A DNA stretch of 50,530 nt from a virus. The notes under the pieces are model-generated. The model was not told the origin of the DNA and ran no database searches. It saw only the letters and a list, made by a program, of their open reading frames with translations. Positions 32,340 through 39,420 of this stretch are shown piece after piece. Position 1 is the first letter of the stretch. Each line of letters opens with the position of its first letter. The position numbers and the translations under genes are program-made. The stretch spans positions 1 to 50,530 of the IMG/VR virus record IMGVR_UViG_3300035661_000089; one strand, 5' to 3'.

Positions 32340-33145
32340 TTTGTGAACCCCTCAAAGACGTATTGATATTCCGTGAAGAATGGGTCTTTACCGAGGTCAT
32401 CAACGTACTCAGCGGGCACTGTCTGGCGGCGCGAAATAATGGGAGTGTGGCCACATGCTTTCATGTGTGCTTCCAGGACTTCAGGAATTGGGTAGTTGCT
32501 GGATTGATTGCTGAGGATTACAAACTCATAACGCTGGCGGGCTTCGTCCAGATATTCCACCACATCTTGAAGAATTCGGCGGGCGCTCGCTACCTTAAAT
32601 TCCGTCACTGCTGTATCCCCTAGAAGCTGGCCAAGTGTGTCCGCCGTGGTCTCGTATTCTTGCGTATAGCTTCCATCTTTCCAGGGCCAGGCAAAATCAC
32701 AATAGATAAACTTTCCAGTGTGGTTTTTCAACGTCTCGAACAAGTTTCCACGAATAGCGCGGTAGCCAGGGAGCTTCGGTTGCTGGCTGATGAACGCCAG
32801 CCATTTATCCACCAGTTCTTTGTCAGCAACACGGCCTGATTCTGGGTTATATCCGTAAGCCTCAATGAGTGCCGCTCCTTTAGCTGCAATCAATGCAGCT
32901 TCGACATCCCCACTCAGCGCGAGCCCGATGTGGTGACTGTAACAGCCTAGGTCATTAGAGATGGGGCGCAATCCGAGTTCATGTGCCACATGATAACTGA
33001 TCGCGTGACTGCCTGCATTAGTTTCAAACAGGGTGTCCCCTTCTTTAGCGCCAAGCCCGACAAGTAATTCGGAAACGAACGGAACAAAGCGACGCTGATT
33101 TCCGAAGTACGGGAACCACAATGGGGAAGGTTTAAGTAAGTGCAT
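32336..33145 (-). CDS. Divergent D12-type methyltransferase-like protein in the deazaguanine operon
   Basis: 269 residues from ATG 33145, which has AAAGGA 6 nt before; the TTG at 33160 lies in the previous gene's end. The domain order follows Dam-type (D12/alpha) N6-adenine methyltransferases. Motif X-like PYFGNQRRFVPF is at 12-23, motif I-like FETNAGSHAIS at 40-50 (SAM-binding loop), an ND pair is at 64-65, and the catalytic position CDFAWPWKDGSYTQEY is at 149-164, followed by VILSNQSS at 209-216. The conserved DPPY is replaced by DFAW, while the YTxEY that follows is kept. So SAM binding looks likely but ordinary adenine methylation is doubtful. It sits between gat-queC and queD with a coupled stop/start, so the substrate may be a deazaguanine or its precursor. 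It may also be a degraded adenine methylase. Confidence 0.6.
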   Translation of the reverse strand: MHLLKPSPLWFPYFGNQRRFVPFVSELLVGLGAKEGDTLFETNAGSHAISYHVAHELGLRPISNDLGCYSHHIGLALSGDVEAALIAAKGAALIEAYGYNPESGRVADKELVDKWLAFISQQPKLPGYRAIRGNLFETLKNHTGKFIYCDFAWPWKDGSYTQEYETTADTLGQLLGDTAVTEFKVASARRILQDVVEYLDEARQRYEFVILSNQSSNYPIPEVLEAHMKACGHTPIISRRQTVPAEYVDDLGKDPFFTEYQYVFEGFTK

Positions 33146-33156
33146 GATGTGTCCTT

Positions 33157-34521
33157 TCAATTGACGTAGTTGATAACTTCTGGAAGATTGTTAATCTCGA
33201 ATGCTTTGCGACGCATGTAGCACGGTCCGCAGGTTCCGCAGTGCAGCTCACCGGCACGGTAGCAGCTCCACGTGAGGTCCATCGGTGCGCCCAATTGGTT
33301 GCCCAGCGCGACAATCTCATGCTTCATAAGGTTGCCAACAGGCATTATCACACGCATCCGCTTTCCATCGCCAACAGCGAAAGGAAGAAGGTCGTTAAAG
33401 CGTGCAATGAACTCAGGTTCGTTGTCAGGGTAGGCGCCAGCTTCTTCAAGGTTGTTACCGAGAACGATAGTGCTGATCCCTCGTGCCTCCGCAAAGGCTG
33501 TGGCTACGCTCAACAGAAGCAGGTTCCGGGCAGGAACCCACTCATGCGCAAACTCGGCACCAGCTTCGCCTCCTGCCACCTTGCTGTCAGGGTCAAGGAG
33601 CGGTGAGTCACCTTTCGAATAGACGTTCAGCGGAAACAATGTCAGCTCAGCGTCCAATGCTTCTGCGACCGCTTGCACCGCCTTGACTTCAGGGCCTTCA
33701 GCGCGGCTACCGTACAGGAAGTGAATCAGGTGGATACCCATGCCCAAGGCTTGCTTCGCATACGCTGCACTGACCACACTGTCCAGGCCACCACTGCAAA
33801 CGACAAGAGCTCGCTCGTCCAGGCCTGGCTTGTATAGCGACTCTGACACAATGTCTTCCGACGCTGTGAAGCGAGCGACGGTGTAAGGGGTCAGCATACG
33901 GGGCGCCCATTGCTTGGGCAGGTAGTCACGGGCACTTGCGAAGAAGTATCCATAAGGCGTGTCGACGTACCAGATCGGACGGTAATTTGCCGCGACGTAC
34001 ATGGTGTCGGTTTGACCTTCAAAGGTGGCCAGAATTGAGAAGCTGCCTTTCAGCTTGCGCACCACTTCGGCAAAGTTCTCCAGCGTAGGCGGTAAGGGGG
34101 CCAGCTGCTCAGCGATCGCTGCGCTGTCAATGGTAGTGGGAAGGCTACCCGTGCGAAGGCCCTTGTCGTTGGCAATGGTCCCGTTATGCACGATCGACCA
34201 CGGTCCGTCGGTGTAGGGTTGCTGATCGGACAGACGCTTCTCCCGTACGAACTCCGTCGTAGGCTCAGCGCGAAGGTTGCCTACGACCACAGCGGACCGG
34301 CAAGGCGTGAACAGGGTAGGGGGCAAGACGCGGAAACCTTCGCTCCTGGAAGTCTCGCGGTAAGACTGGGACTCGGCTTCGCTGCTTGAATTGATCACGT
34401 ACCCACGACCGTCACGTCCACGCTCGTGGCTCTTGGTCCAGATCCCGTCCAGGATCACGTTGACTGCTTCTATCCGGTTGACGTCCAAACGACGCACCAG
34501 TGCTCCAACTATTGAACACAT
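33157..34521 (-). CDS. gat-queC: Glutamine amidotransferase-QueC fusion
   Basis: 454 residues. N-terminal class II (Ntn) amidotransferase: Cys2 (MCSIVGAL), VVGNLRAEPTTE about 78-89 and IVHNGTIAND. C-terminal QueC: the PP-loop SGGLDSVVSA and the Cys cluster C-YRAGELH-C-GT-C-GP-C near residue 425-440 that binds zinc. QueC makes preQ0 from 7-carboxy-7-deazaguanine with ammonia, here delivered from glutamine by the fused domain. Gat-QueC fusions are known from phage 9g-type genomes, whose DNA carries deoxyarchaeosine. GGAG precedes ATG by 6 nt. Confidence 0.92.
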   Translation of the reverse strand: MCSIVGALVRRLDVNRIEAVNVILDGIWTKSHERGRDGRGYVINSSSEAESQSYRETSRSEGFRVLPPTLFTPCRSAVVVGNLRAEPTTEFVREKRLSDQQPYTDGPWSIVHNGTIANDKGLRTGSLPTTIDSAAIAEQLAPLPPTLENFAEVVRKLKGSFSILATFEGQTDTMYVAANYRPIWYVDTPYGYFFASARDYLPKQWAPRMLTPYTVARFTASEDIVSESLYKPGLDERALVVCSGGLDSVVSAAYAKQALGMGIHLIHFLYGSRAEGPEVKAVQAVAEALDAELTLFPLNVYSKGDSPLLDPDSKVAGGEAGAEFAHEWVPARNLLLLSVATAFAEARGISTIVLGNNLEEAGAYPDNEPEFIARFNDLLPFAVGDGKRMRVIMPVGNLMKHEIVALGNQLGAPMDLTWSCYRAGELHCGTCGPCYMRRKAFEINNLPEVINYVN

Positions 34522-34524
34522 ATA

Positions 34525-35265
34525 TCACTCCAATCCGATATATTTGTGGGTCTGCACTTGCAGAATGAAACCGTGATACGTTGCATTCGCCACGCACTCA
34601 TCGACGTTCAGCTTGTTCTGGTGTTCGTTCTTGTCATCACATGGTTGGATGTAGATCATACCCTTGTAAGCCTCAGGAGGTCGAGCCAGGAACGGGTGGG
34701 CAGTGTGGTCAAGCGCACGGGAAGGGAGTCCGTCAGACATCGTGTCGCCGCAGGTCGCGACGTACTTGAAGGCGCACGCAATGGCGCCAATGACGGGATT
34801 GACCTTGCCTGTCTTGGGACTGCACACGACGAACACCGCATCGCGCCGCGTCAAGTCTTTTGAGCACAGTTCAAGGAATGCAATGTTGGGAGGGGACAGC
34901 GTTCCGTTCGTTTCAATCTGAACGAAGAAACCTGCCTTCAGCAGCTTCTCGCAGAGCTGGAAGATGTCCTGACGGAAAGGTTCACCGCCTGTGATGACCA
35001 CGAGCCGCAGCTTCGTTCCCTGCACCCATGTTTCAGCAGCGCGAACAATGCTGTCAACGGGAATGCGTTCGCGGGTCGACGTGTAGTCGGTGTCACACTT
35101 GGGGCATTGAAGATTGCACCCTGCAAGGCGAATGAAGAGTGCAGGGAAACCAGTGAATGGGCCTTCACCTTGGATGGTGCGGAAGACGGAATGCACGTCT
35201 AACGACCCGTCAGCAGGGGTGTCAAGTCCTGGGACTTGTCGTTTTTCAATGGGTTGATTGTTCAT
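34525..35265 (-). CDS. queE: 7-carboxy-7-deazaguanine synthase
   Basis: 246 residues; GGAG 5 nt before ATG 35265. The start SVFRTIQGEGPFTGFPALFIRLAGC leads to the radical-SAM site CNLQCPKC (CxxxCxxC), which binds the 4Fe-4S cluster, and a VITGGEPF loop near 90-97 that binds SAM. Converts 6-carboxy-tetrahydropterin to 7-carboxy-7-deazaguanine. First gene of the modification operon, behind a terminator and a possible ribosome-site-masking leader. Confidence 0.94.
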   Translation of the reverse strand: MNNQPIEKRQVPGLDTPADGSLDVHSVFRTIQGEGPFTGFPALFIRLAGCNLQCPKCDTDYTSTRERIPVDSIVRAAETWVQGTKLRLVVITGGEPFRQDIFQLCEKLLKAGFFVQIETNGTLSPPNIAFLELCSKDLTRRDAVFVVCSPKTGKVNPVIGAIACAFKYVATCGDTMSDGLPSRALDHTAHPFLARPPEAYKGMIYIQPCDDKNEHQNKLNVDECVANATYHGFILQVQTHKYIGLE

Positions 35266-35270
35266 CAAGA

Positions 35271-35306
35271 CTCCGATAGGTTGCGGGCGATGCCCGGAGG
35301 TTGCGG
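35271..35306 (-). promoter_or_regulatory. Possible translational control leader of queE
   Basis: On the minus strand the queE ribosome site CGGAG (35275-35271) is complementary to CTCCG (35299-35295). A competing hairpin CGGGC-ATC-GCCCG occupies 35296-35284. Both are flanked by direct copies of GGTTGCGG on the plus strand (35279-35286, 35299-35306). The two pairings overlap by two bases and so exclude each other. Confidence 0.35.
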
Positions 35307-35312
35307 ATTAGT

Positions 35313-35344
35313 CCAAAAAACAAGGGCGCCGGAGCGCCCTTGTT
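35313..35344 (-). terminator. Rho-independent terminator before queE
   Basis: On the minus strand AACAAGGGCGC (35344-35334), loop TCCG, GCGCCCTTGTT (35329-35319) gives 11 perfect pairs, followed by TTTTTT overlapping the stem end down to 35315. It ends transcription of the gene at 35381-35830 and would limit read-through into the queE operon. Confidence 0.85.
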
Positions 35345-35380
35345 ATGAGGCAGCAGACGCGCAGTTTAACGTTCTGCAGG

Positions 35381-35830
35381 TTACGCGGCAGCTTGAGCCG
35401 TTTCGGTAGCAGCCGGAGCAGGCTTGCTCACGCGACCTTCGATGCCGTGGAACTTCTTCCAGCGAGCGTATTCGGTGCGGATGTTGCTGGCGTTCAGACC
35501 ACGAGCTTCACCAACAGACAGCGCATCGCCCACGGGGACGGGTCGGCCCAGCTTGGAGCTCAGCTCATCGAACACTGCCCAGGCACGGCCGCACAGACCA
35601 TCGGGGCCGGGACGGCGGACACCGTTTTGTTCGGGCTGGCGGACAGCTTCCTTGGCCGCTTTGGCGTCTTCCTTGGCCTTCAGCTTCGCAGCCTTTTCGT
35701 CTTCCTTGGCCTTCTTGGCAGCGGCTTTTTCAGCTTCCTTGGCAGCTTTCTTGCCTTCGGCTTCAGCCTTCTTGGCAGCGGCCTTCTGGTCTTCGGTTTG
35801 CTCAGCGGAAGCAGCGGTCTTGGCATTCAT
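35381..35830 (-). CDS. Lys/Ala-rich helical protein with a domain shared with the gene at 36833
   Basis: 149 residues from ATG 35830 (AAGGA, 7-nt spacer); a TTG five codons earlier is unlikely. Residues about 10-70 are a long charged alpha-helix of Lys, Ala and Glu (KKAEAEGKKAAKEAEKAAAK). Residues about 75-138 form a compact domain (QNGVRRPGPDGLCGRAWAVFD, NIRTEYARWKKFHGIEGR). The same pattern ends the protein at 36833-37540, so the two share an ancestor. The domain looks like a small winged-helix DNA-binding unit, so this may be an abundant DNA-binding or chromatin-like protein. It has its own strong promoter and terminator. Unproven function. Confidence 0.6.
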   Translation of the reverse strand: MNAKTAASAEQTEDQKAAAKKAEAEGKKAAKEAEKAAAKKAKEDEKAAKLKAKEDAKAAKEAVRQPEQNGVRRPGPDGLCGRAWAVFDELSSKLGRPVPVGDALSVGEARGLNASNIRTEYARWKKFHGIEGRVSKPAPAATETAQAAA

Positions 35831-35890
35831 GATGAAATCCTTCAATGGGTGAGTTAAGTGAACGGGAACGTTCTTGGGAACGCGGAGCGC

Positions 35891-35919
35891 ACTATAAAGA
35901 CCCTCTTACCTGTATGCAA
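35891..35919 (-). promoter_or_regulatory. Strong leftward promoter overlapped by an inverted repeat
   Basis: On the minus strand TTGCAT (35919-35914) and TATAGT (35896-35891) are 17 nt apart. An inverted repeat ACCCTCTT (35900-35907) / AAGAGGGT (35918-35925) covers the spacer and the -35 box, so a bound regulator or a hairpin could block initiation; it may also terminate the upstream transcript. It drives the gene at 35381-35830. Confidence 0.65.
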
Positions 35920-35933
35920 GAGGGTTCGTTTAG

Positions 35934-36617
35934 TCAAACTGGAATGCGCGATTTTTGCCAGCCCCCTAGTGCAGTTGAGGAAGTCGTCCTCTTGATGTTA
36001 TGGTCGGATTCGAGCGTGCTCATCATCTGCTTGCGTAGCGCGAGCACGGTCTTGACGTCAACAGGCTTACCCGCGTCTTCCCACAGCTTGTCAGCCACCG
36101 ACCAGATCACCGCACGATTGCCGCCACTAGGGGCCCCGATAGGTTTGGCCTGTACGGTAACGGCGGCCTGTACGCTTGCGGGCAGCACGGGGGCAACTGG
36201 TAAGGGCGTGCCCGGCTGTAGTGCAAGGGGTTCGGGCTCGAAGAGCTCCTGCAAGCGTGCAGGGCTGGAGGACCCTTTCACGTAGCGGTAGAAACCCTGA
36301 TCGGCCATGCTAATCTTCCGCGCCTGGACCTCTACCTCGAACGCATTGAACACTGACTCAGGGAGCGCCATGCCTAGCTGCATCACAGCCTGGAGCAAGT
36401 GATCGCGGCTGAATCCAATGTGGTCAACCCCTGCCGTATTGCGGTGCAGGAACTTGAGTTCCAAGTCAGTGAACCGAGCATAGGATCCCAGATGGTCGAC
36501 AGGGAAAATCGCGACCGCGGAATGAGCGATCTCGATGTGGGCAAGGTTGCCCAGGGCAGAATTGTTGGCGTGTTTGTACGCGAACACCATCTTGTCGCAG
36601 TTCACTAGAACATACAT
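35934..36617 (-). CDS. Hypothetical protein with winged-helix-like C-terminus
   Basis: 227 residues. The N-terminal 100 residues are mixed alpha/beta (LAHIEIAHSAVAIFPV, LELKFLHRNTAGV). A proline-rich linker (about 130-165, PLALQPGTPLPVAPVLP) follows, then a C-terminal helical domain (AVIWSVADKLWEDAGKPV, LRKQMMSTLESDHNIKRTTSSTALGGWQKSR). The end resembles, in layout, the domain of the neighbours at 35381 and 36833: a helix pair with a W-x-K-S/F end. No known function. Six nt after the preceding stop. Confidence 0.55.
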   Translation of the reverse strand: MYVLVNCDKMVFAYKHANNSALGNLAHIEIAHSAVAIFPVDHLGSYARFTDLELKFLHRNTAGVDHIGFSRDHLLQAVMQLGMALPESVFNAFEVEVQARKISMADQGFYRYVKGSSSPARLQELFEPEPLALQPGTPLPVAPVLPASVQAAVTVQAKPIGAPSGGNRAVIWSVADKLWEDAGKPVDVKTVLALRKQMMSTLESDHNIKRTTSSTALGGWQKSRIPV

Positions 36618-36623
36618 GGCGGG

Positions 36624-36794
36624 TCAACCTAACAGATCGAAAATGTAATCGGGTTCGAGTCCGAAGTCTTCGTAAAGAAGCTCTTCTGGATCCTCGCCTT
36701 GTGCAACACGCTCGCGAGCGTCCTGCACAGCTTCCTCAGCAGCCTCGAGAGTCATGCTGTCCCGTTGCATAAGCACTTCAATGATTGTTTGCAT
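36624..36794 (-). CDS. Small acidic protein
   Basis: 56 residues. AAGGAG five nt before ATG 36794 decides the start; a longer frame reaches 36836. Very acidic helical sequence (LEAAEEAVQDARERVAQGEDPEEL) ending in EPDYIFDLL. Might mimic DNA or bind a host protein, as many small acidic early phage proteins do, but there is no direct sign of a partner. Confidence 0.6.
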   Translation of the reverse strand: MQTIIEVLMQRDSMTLEAAEEAVQDARERVAQGEDPEELLYEDFGLEPDYIFDLLG

Positions 36795-36806
36795 TGCTTC
36801 TCCTTG

Positions 36807-36821
36807 GCGGGGACTCCCCGC
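36807..36821. repeat. Near-perfect 15-bp palindrome between early genes
   Basis: GCGGGGA-C-TCCCCGC, seven bases on each side of one base. On the transcript it can form a GCGGG/CCCGC stem with a five-base loop between the stop of the gene at 36833 and the ribosome site of the gene at 36624. It could protect the upstream mRNA end or tune expression of the acidic protein. Confidence 0.5.
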
Positions 36822-36832
36822 ACTGGTGCGAA

Positions 36833-37540
36833 TCACTTAGCCTGACGACCGCGAATGCCGTTGAACTTGCGCCAGACGTAGAACTCGCAAGACACGTTAT
36901 TCTTGTTCCAGCCGTGCGCCTCAGCCAGTGCGGGCAGATCCTTGGCGGTGATGGTAGGCTGTGCATCGAATGCGGCCCACACTTGACCACACACGGTCCC
37001 GGACGAAGGACGGGTCACGCCATTCTGCTTTGGGCGGTCTTTCTCGATGTTGTAACCCTTGCTCACATTCTCGCGTGTGTAGCCGGTGCGGATTTCCTTG
37101 CCAGTGCTGGCGCTGTACGTCGTTTCGCAGGAGTGGCAGAACAAGCTGACGCCTTCGTTGGCCCATGTCTGGTCGCGCTCTTTGCCACACTTGGGGCACT
37201 TGTGAACATTCGTGTAGAGGTAGCCTGCCAGCTTCTCGGTCTCCTCAACGACTTTCGGTGCAGCGGGTTCAACCTTCTTACCGTCACGGACGACCGTGAC
37301 GTTCTTTGCGGGTGCAGGAGGTGCAGGAGGTGCAACAAAGTCAGCAAACGGGCTACGCGAGGGATCTGTGGCAGGGGTTTCCTCTGCGACGGGTTCCTGC
37401 ACAGCGGCGGTGGCTGCAACCAGTGCGGCACGCATCCCGTCATTGTTCATCTTGCCGTAGTTCTTGACGCCGTGTTGCTTGCAGGCTTCGCGGAGTTCCG
37501 TCTTGCCCATTGCGTGGAATTGGTTGTTTGTTGCTTGCAT
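36833..37540 (-). CDS. SAP-like, zinc-ribbon and winged-helix-like DNA-associated protein
   Basis: 235 residues; AGGAG seven nt before ATG 37540 decides the start. Residues about 10-45 (MGKTELREACKQHGV, YGKMNNDGMRAAL) are a SAP-like helix pair. Residues 50-90 are proline-rich and disordered. A zinc ribbon CPKCGKE...FCHSC (about 118-145) follows, then QNGVTRPSSGTVCGQVWAAFD and VWRKFNGIRGR (about 170-232), the domain also found at 35381. The combination of two nucleic-acid-binding types suggests a DNA-binding protein in replication or transcription control. No enzymatic motif. Confidence 0.6.
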   Translation of the reverse strand: MQATNNQFHAMGKTELREACKQHGVKNYGKMNNDGMRAALVAATAAVQEPVAEETPATDPSRSPFADFVAPPAPPAPAKNVTVVRDGKKVEPAAPKVVEETEKLAGYLYTNVHKCPKCGKERDQTWANEGVSLFCHSCETTYSASTGKEIRTGYTRENVSKGYNIEKDRPKQNGVTRPSSGTVCGQVWAAFDAQPTITAKDLPALAEAHGWNKNNVSCEFYVWRKFNGIRGRQAK

Positions 37541-37550
37541 TTGATTTCTC

Positions 37551-37676
37551 CTAAAGAGGTTGAGGTACTTGGTTAATGAGCGTCTTCTTGTCACCCATGA
37601 CCGCAACTGTAGAGCTCTTTTTGACCTGATGCAAGCGATTTTTGGGCTTGCCCACAAAAATTTCGCTTCTAGTCAT
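37551..37676 (-). CDS. Small basic hypothetical
   Basis: 41 residues from ATG 37676, in the 155-nt gap between the helicase stop and the SAP-like gene. Basic (FVGKPKNRLHQVKKSSTVAV). The ribosome site is weak (CAAGAC), but the stop lies exactly in the leader of the next gene, as in the other coupled genes here. Uncertain. Confidence 0.4.
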   Translation of the reverse strand: MTRSEIFVGKPKNRLHQVKKSSTVAVMGDKKTLINQVPQPL

Positions 37677-37695
37677 AAATGTCTTGTTTTTGCAA

Positions 37696-39420
37696 CTAGA
37701 AGGGAATGTCGTCATCCATGTCCAGATCTGTGCTGGGCTTAGCGTGCCCAGGCGTGTGCAGGGAGCGGGACGATGCAGCGGTGTCGACAGTGGGTGCGCC
37801 TTTTCCATCAGGCTCTTGTGTGCTGAACGCGGTTCCATCAAAGCAGTGCGCCAGGATCTCAGGATACTTCTTGTTCACCCATATACGCAAGTGGCCGGCA
37901 GCTTGTAGAGTCTCCGCTTGCTCAAGCGCGAGCGCAGTGCTCTCAGGGAACGGTGCGCCGTTGCTACGCTGAGCCCACCATTGGCGGGCCTTGCGCTGTG
38001 CGAAACCCTCATGCTGGATGCAGACGTACTCCTGAAACATCCGTAGGCCGCAGTAATAGCTGACCTTCATCATTGGAGGCGCTCCCATCTTTTCGTGAGC
38101 GGAATAGGTGATATGGTCAACCTTGAACACTTCAACGATAGGCGCCTCCCCCTTGATCAGCTCTTGCGTGCTGGCGTACTCTTTCAGCTTGACAGAGAAC
38201 TTGAACTCAGCTCCGCAGCAGATGCAATGAGTGACGCTTGCGTGATTGTAGGTCGCACAGCTTCCGCACAGCTTCACAGGTGCCTCTCCGCCCTTCTGAC
38301 CCTTCTTACGAGGTATGACAGGATCGTTAATAGGCCCCAGGCGCCTTGTGTTGCCCGCAAAGTCAAGAACGAGACAGTTCTCTTTCGCGTGGAATGGACG
38401 TGTTCCGCGACCTAGCATCTGCACCCATAACACAGGCGAAGCGGTAGGCCTGAGCACCACAATGAGGTCGATTCCTGGAAAGTCAAATCCTGTGGTCAGC
38501 ACGTTGTTATTCACTGCCGCCTTGTACTTACCAGCCTTGAACCCTGCGATGCCTTCGTCGCGCTCAGCGTCGGTCATTTTGCTATGGATGACCACAGAGG
38601 GCACGCCCAGCGAGTTCAGCATCGCGCCGACGTTCTCCGCGTGCTGCACCCCTGACGCAAAGATCAACCAGTGGTTCCGGTCACCTGCCTGCTCAAGCGT
38701 CTCTTTCAGCGCCGCATAGGTGATCTCGTCTTTGTCGACAGCCAACTGAAGCTCCGACTGGACGAATTCGCCACCTCGCATGTGGATGCCGTTTGTGTCA
38801 AGGATTGCCTTCGTCTGCTTCGGGACCAGCGGGCACAGATAACCCTCAGCGATCAAGCGGTTGAACGCTGCCATCCCGGTGATGTCGAAACAGATATCGG
38901 TGAAGATACCGTCTTCGGTGATGCGACCATGCCCAAGGCGCCAAGGGGTAGCGGTGAGCCCGATGACCTTCAGGTGTGGACAGGACTGCCTCAATTCCTT
39001 CAGGAGGGCCTGATACATGGTTTCGTCGTTGGGACTAACGAGGTGGGCTTCGTCAATGATAAGCAGATCGGTTCGACCGAACAGGTGCGCCTTCTTTGCC
39101 ACCGACGCAATACCCGCGAAGGTGATAGGCATGTATGCCTCTCGACGGTTAAGACCGGCGCTGTAGATGCCTGCCGGCGCATTGGGCCAGAAGCTGATCA
39201 GTTTGTCATAATTCTGCTGAATGAGTTCTTTGACGTGTGTAAGCACCATCACACGCTGATTCGGAAAGTACCGAAACACGGATTCAAGGAACATCGCAAT
39301 GACGACGGACTTACCAGTCCCCGTCGGAAGAGCCAACACGGGATTCCCCTGCTGGCTTCCGAAATAGTCATAGATGCTCTTGACCGCCTCAACCTGATAG
39401 GATCGGAGCTGGAGCAGCAT
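37696..39420 (-). CDS. SF2 DEAH-type helicase with zinc ribbon and SSB-like acidic C-terminus
   Basis: 574 residues from ATG 39420, overlapping the nuclease stop (TGATG). Motif I PTGTGKS (32-38), Ia VLTHVKEL, II DEAH (123-126), III LTATPWR, V TTGFDFPGIDLI and VI QMLGRGTRP give a RAD25/UvrB-type SF2 helicase. A zinc site CGSC...CICC follows (about 385-405). The C-terminal part carries a helical region and a disordered tail ending in DLDMDDDIPF, nearly the same as the partner-binding tip of bacterial SSB. It would unwind DNA at forks or recombination intermediates and may recruit host SSB-binding proteins. Next to the Cas4/RecB-like nuclease gene, with which it probably works. Confidence 0.85.
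   Translation of the reverse strand: MLLQLRSYQVEAVKSIYDYFGSQQGNPVLALPTGTGKSVVIAMFLESVFRYFPNQRVMVLTHVKELIQQNYDKLISFWPNAPAGIYSAGLNRREAYMPITFAGIASVAKKAHLFGRTDLLIIDEAHLVSPNDETMYQALLKELRQSCPHLKVIGLTATPWRLGHGRITEDGIFTDICFDITGMAAFNRLIAEGYLCPLVPKQTKAILDTNGIHMRGGEFVQSELQLAVDKDEITYAALKETLEQAGDRNHWLIFASGVQHAENVGAMLNSLGVPSVVIHSKMTDAERDEGIAGFKAGKYKAAVNNNVLTTGFDFPGIDLIVVLRPTASPVLWVQMLGRGTRPFHAKENCLVLDFAGNTRRLGPINDPVIPRKKGQKGGEAPVKLCGSCATYNHASVTHCICCGAEFKFSVKLKEYASTQELIKGEAPIVEVFKVDHITYSAHEKMGAPPMMKVSYYCGLRMFQEYVCIQHEGFAQRKARQWWAQRSNGAPFPESTALALEQAETLQAAGHLRIWVNKKYPEILAHCFDGTAFSTQEPDGKGAPTVDTAASSRSLHTPGHAKPSTDLDMDDDIPF

Noticed and set aside
35271-35306. preQ1 riboswitch before queE
   Set aside because: The sequence is too short and lacks the C-rich loop and A-rich tail of known preQ1 aptamers; only a simple competing-hairpin leader can be argued.
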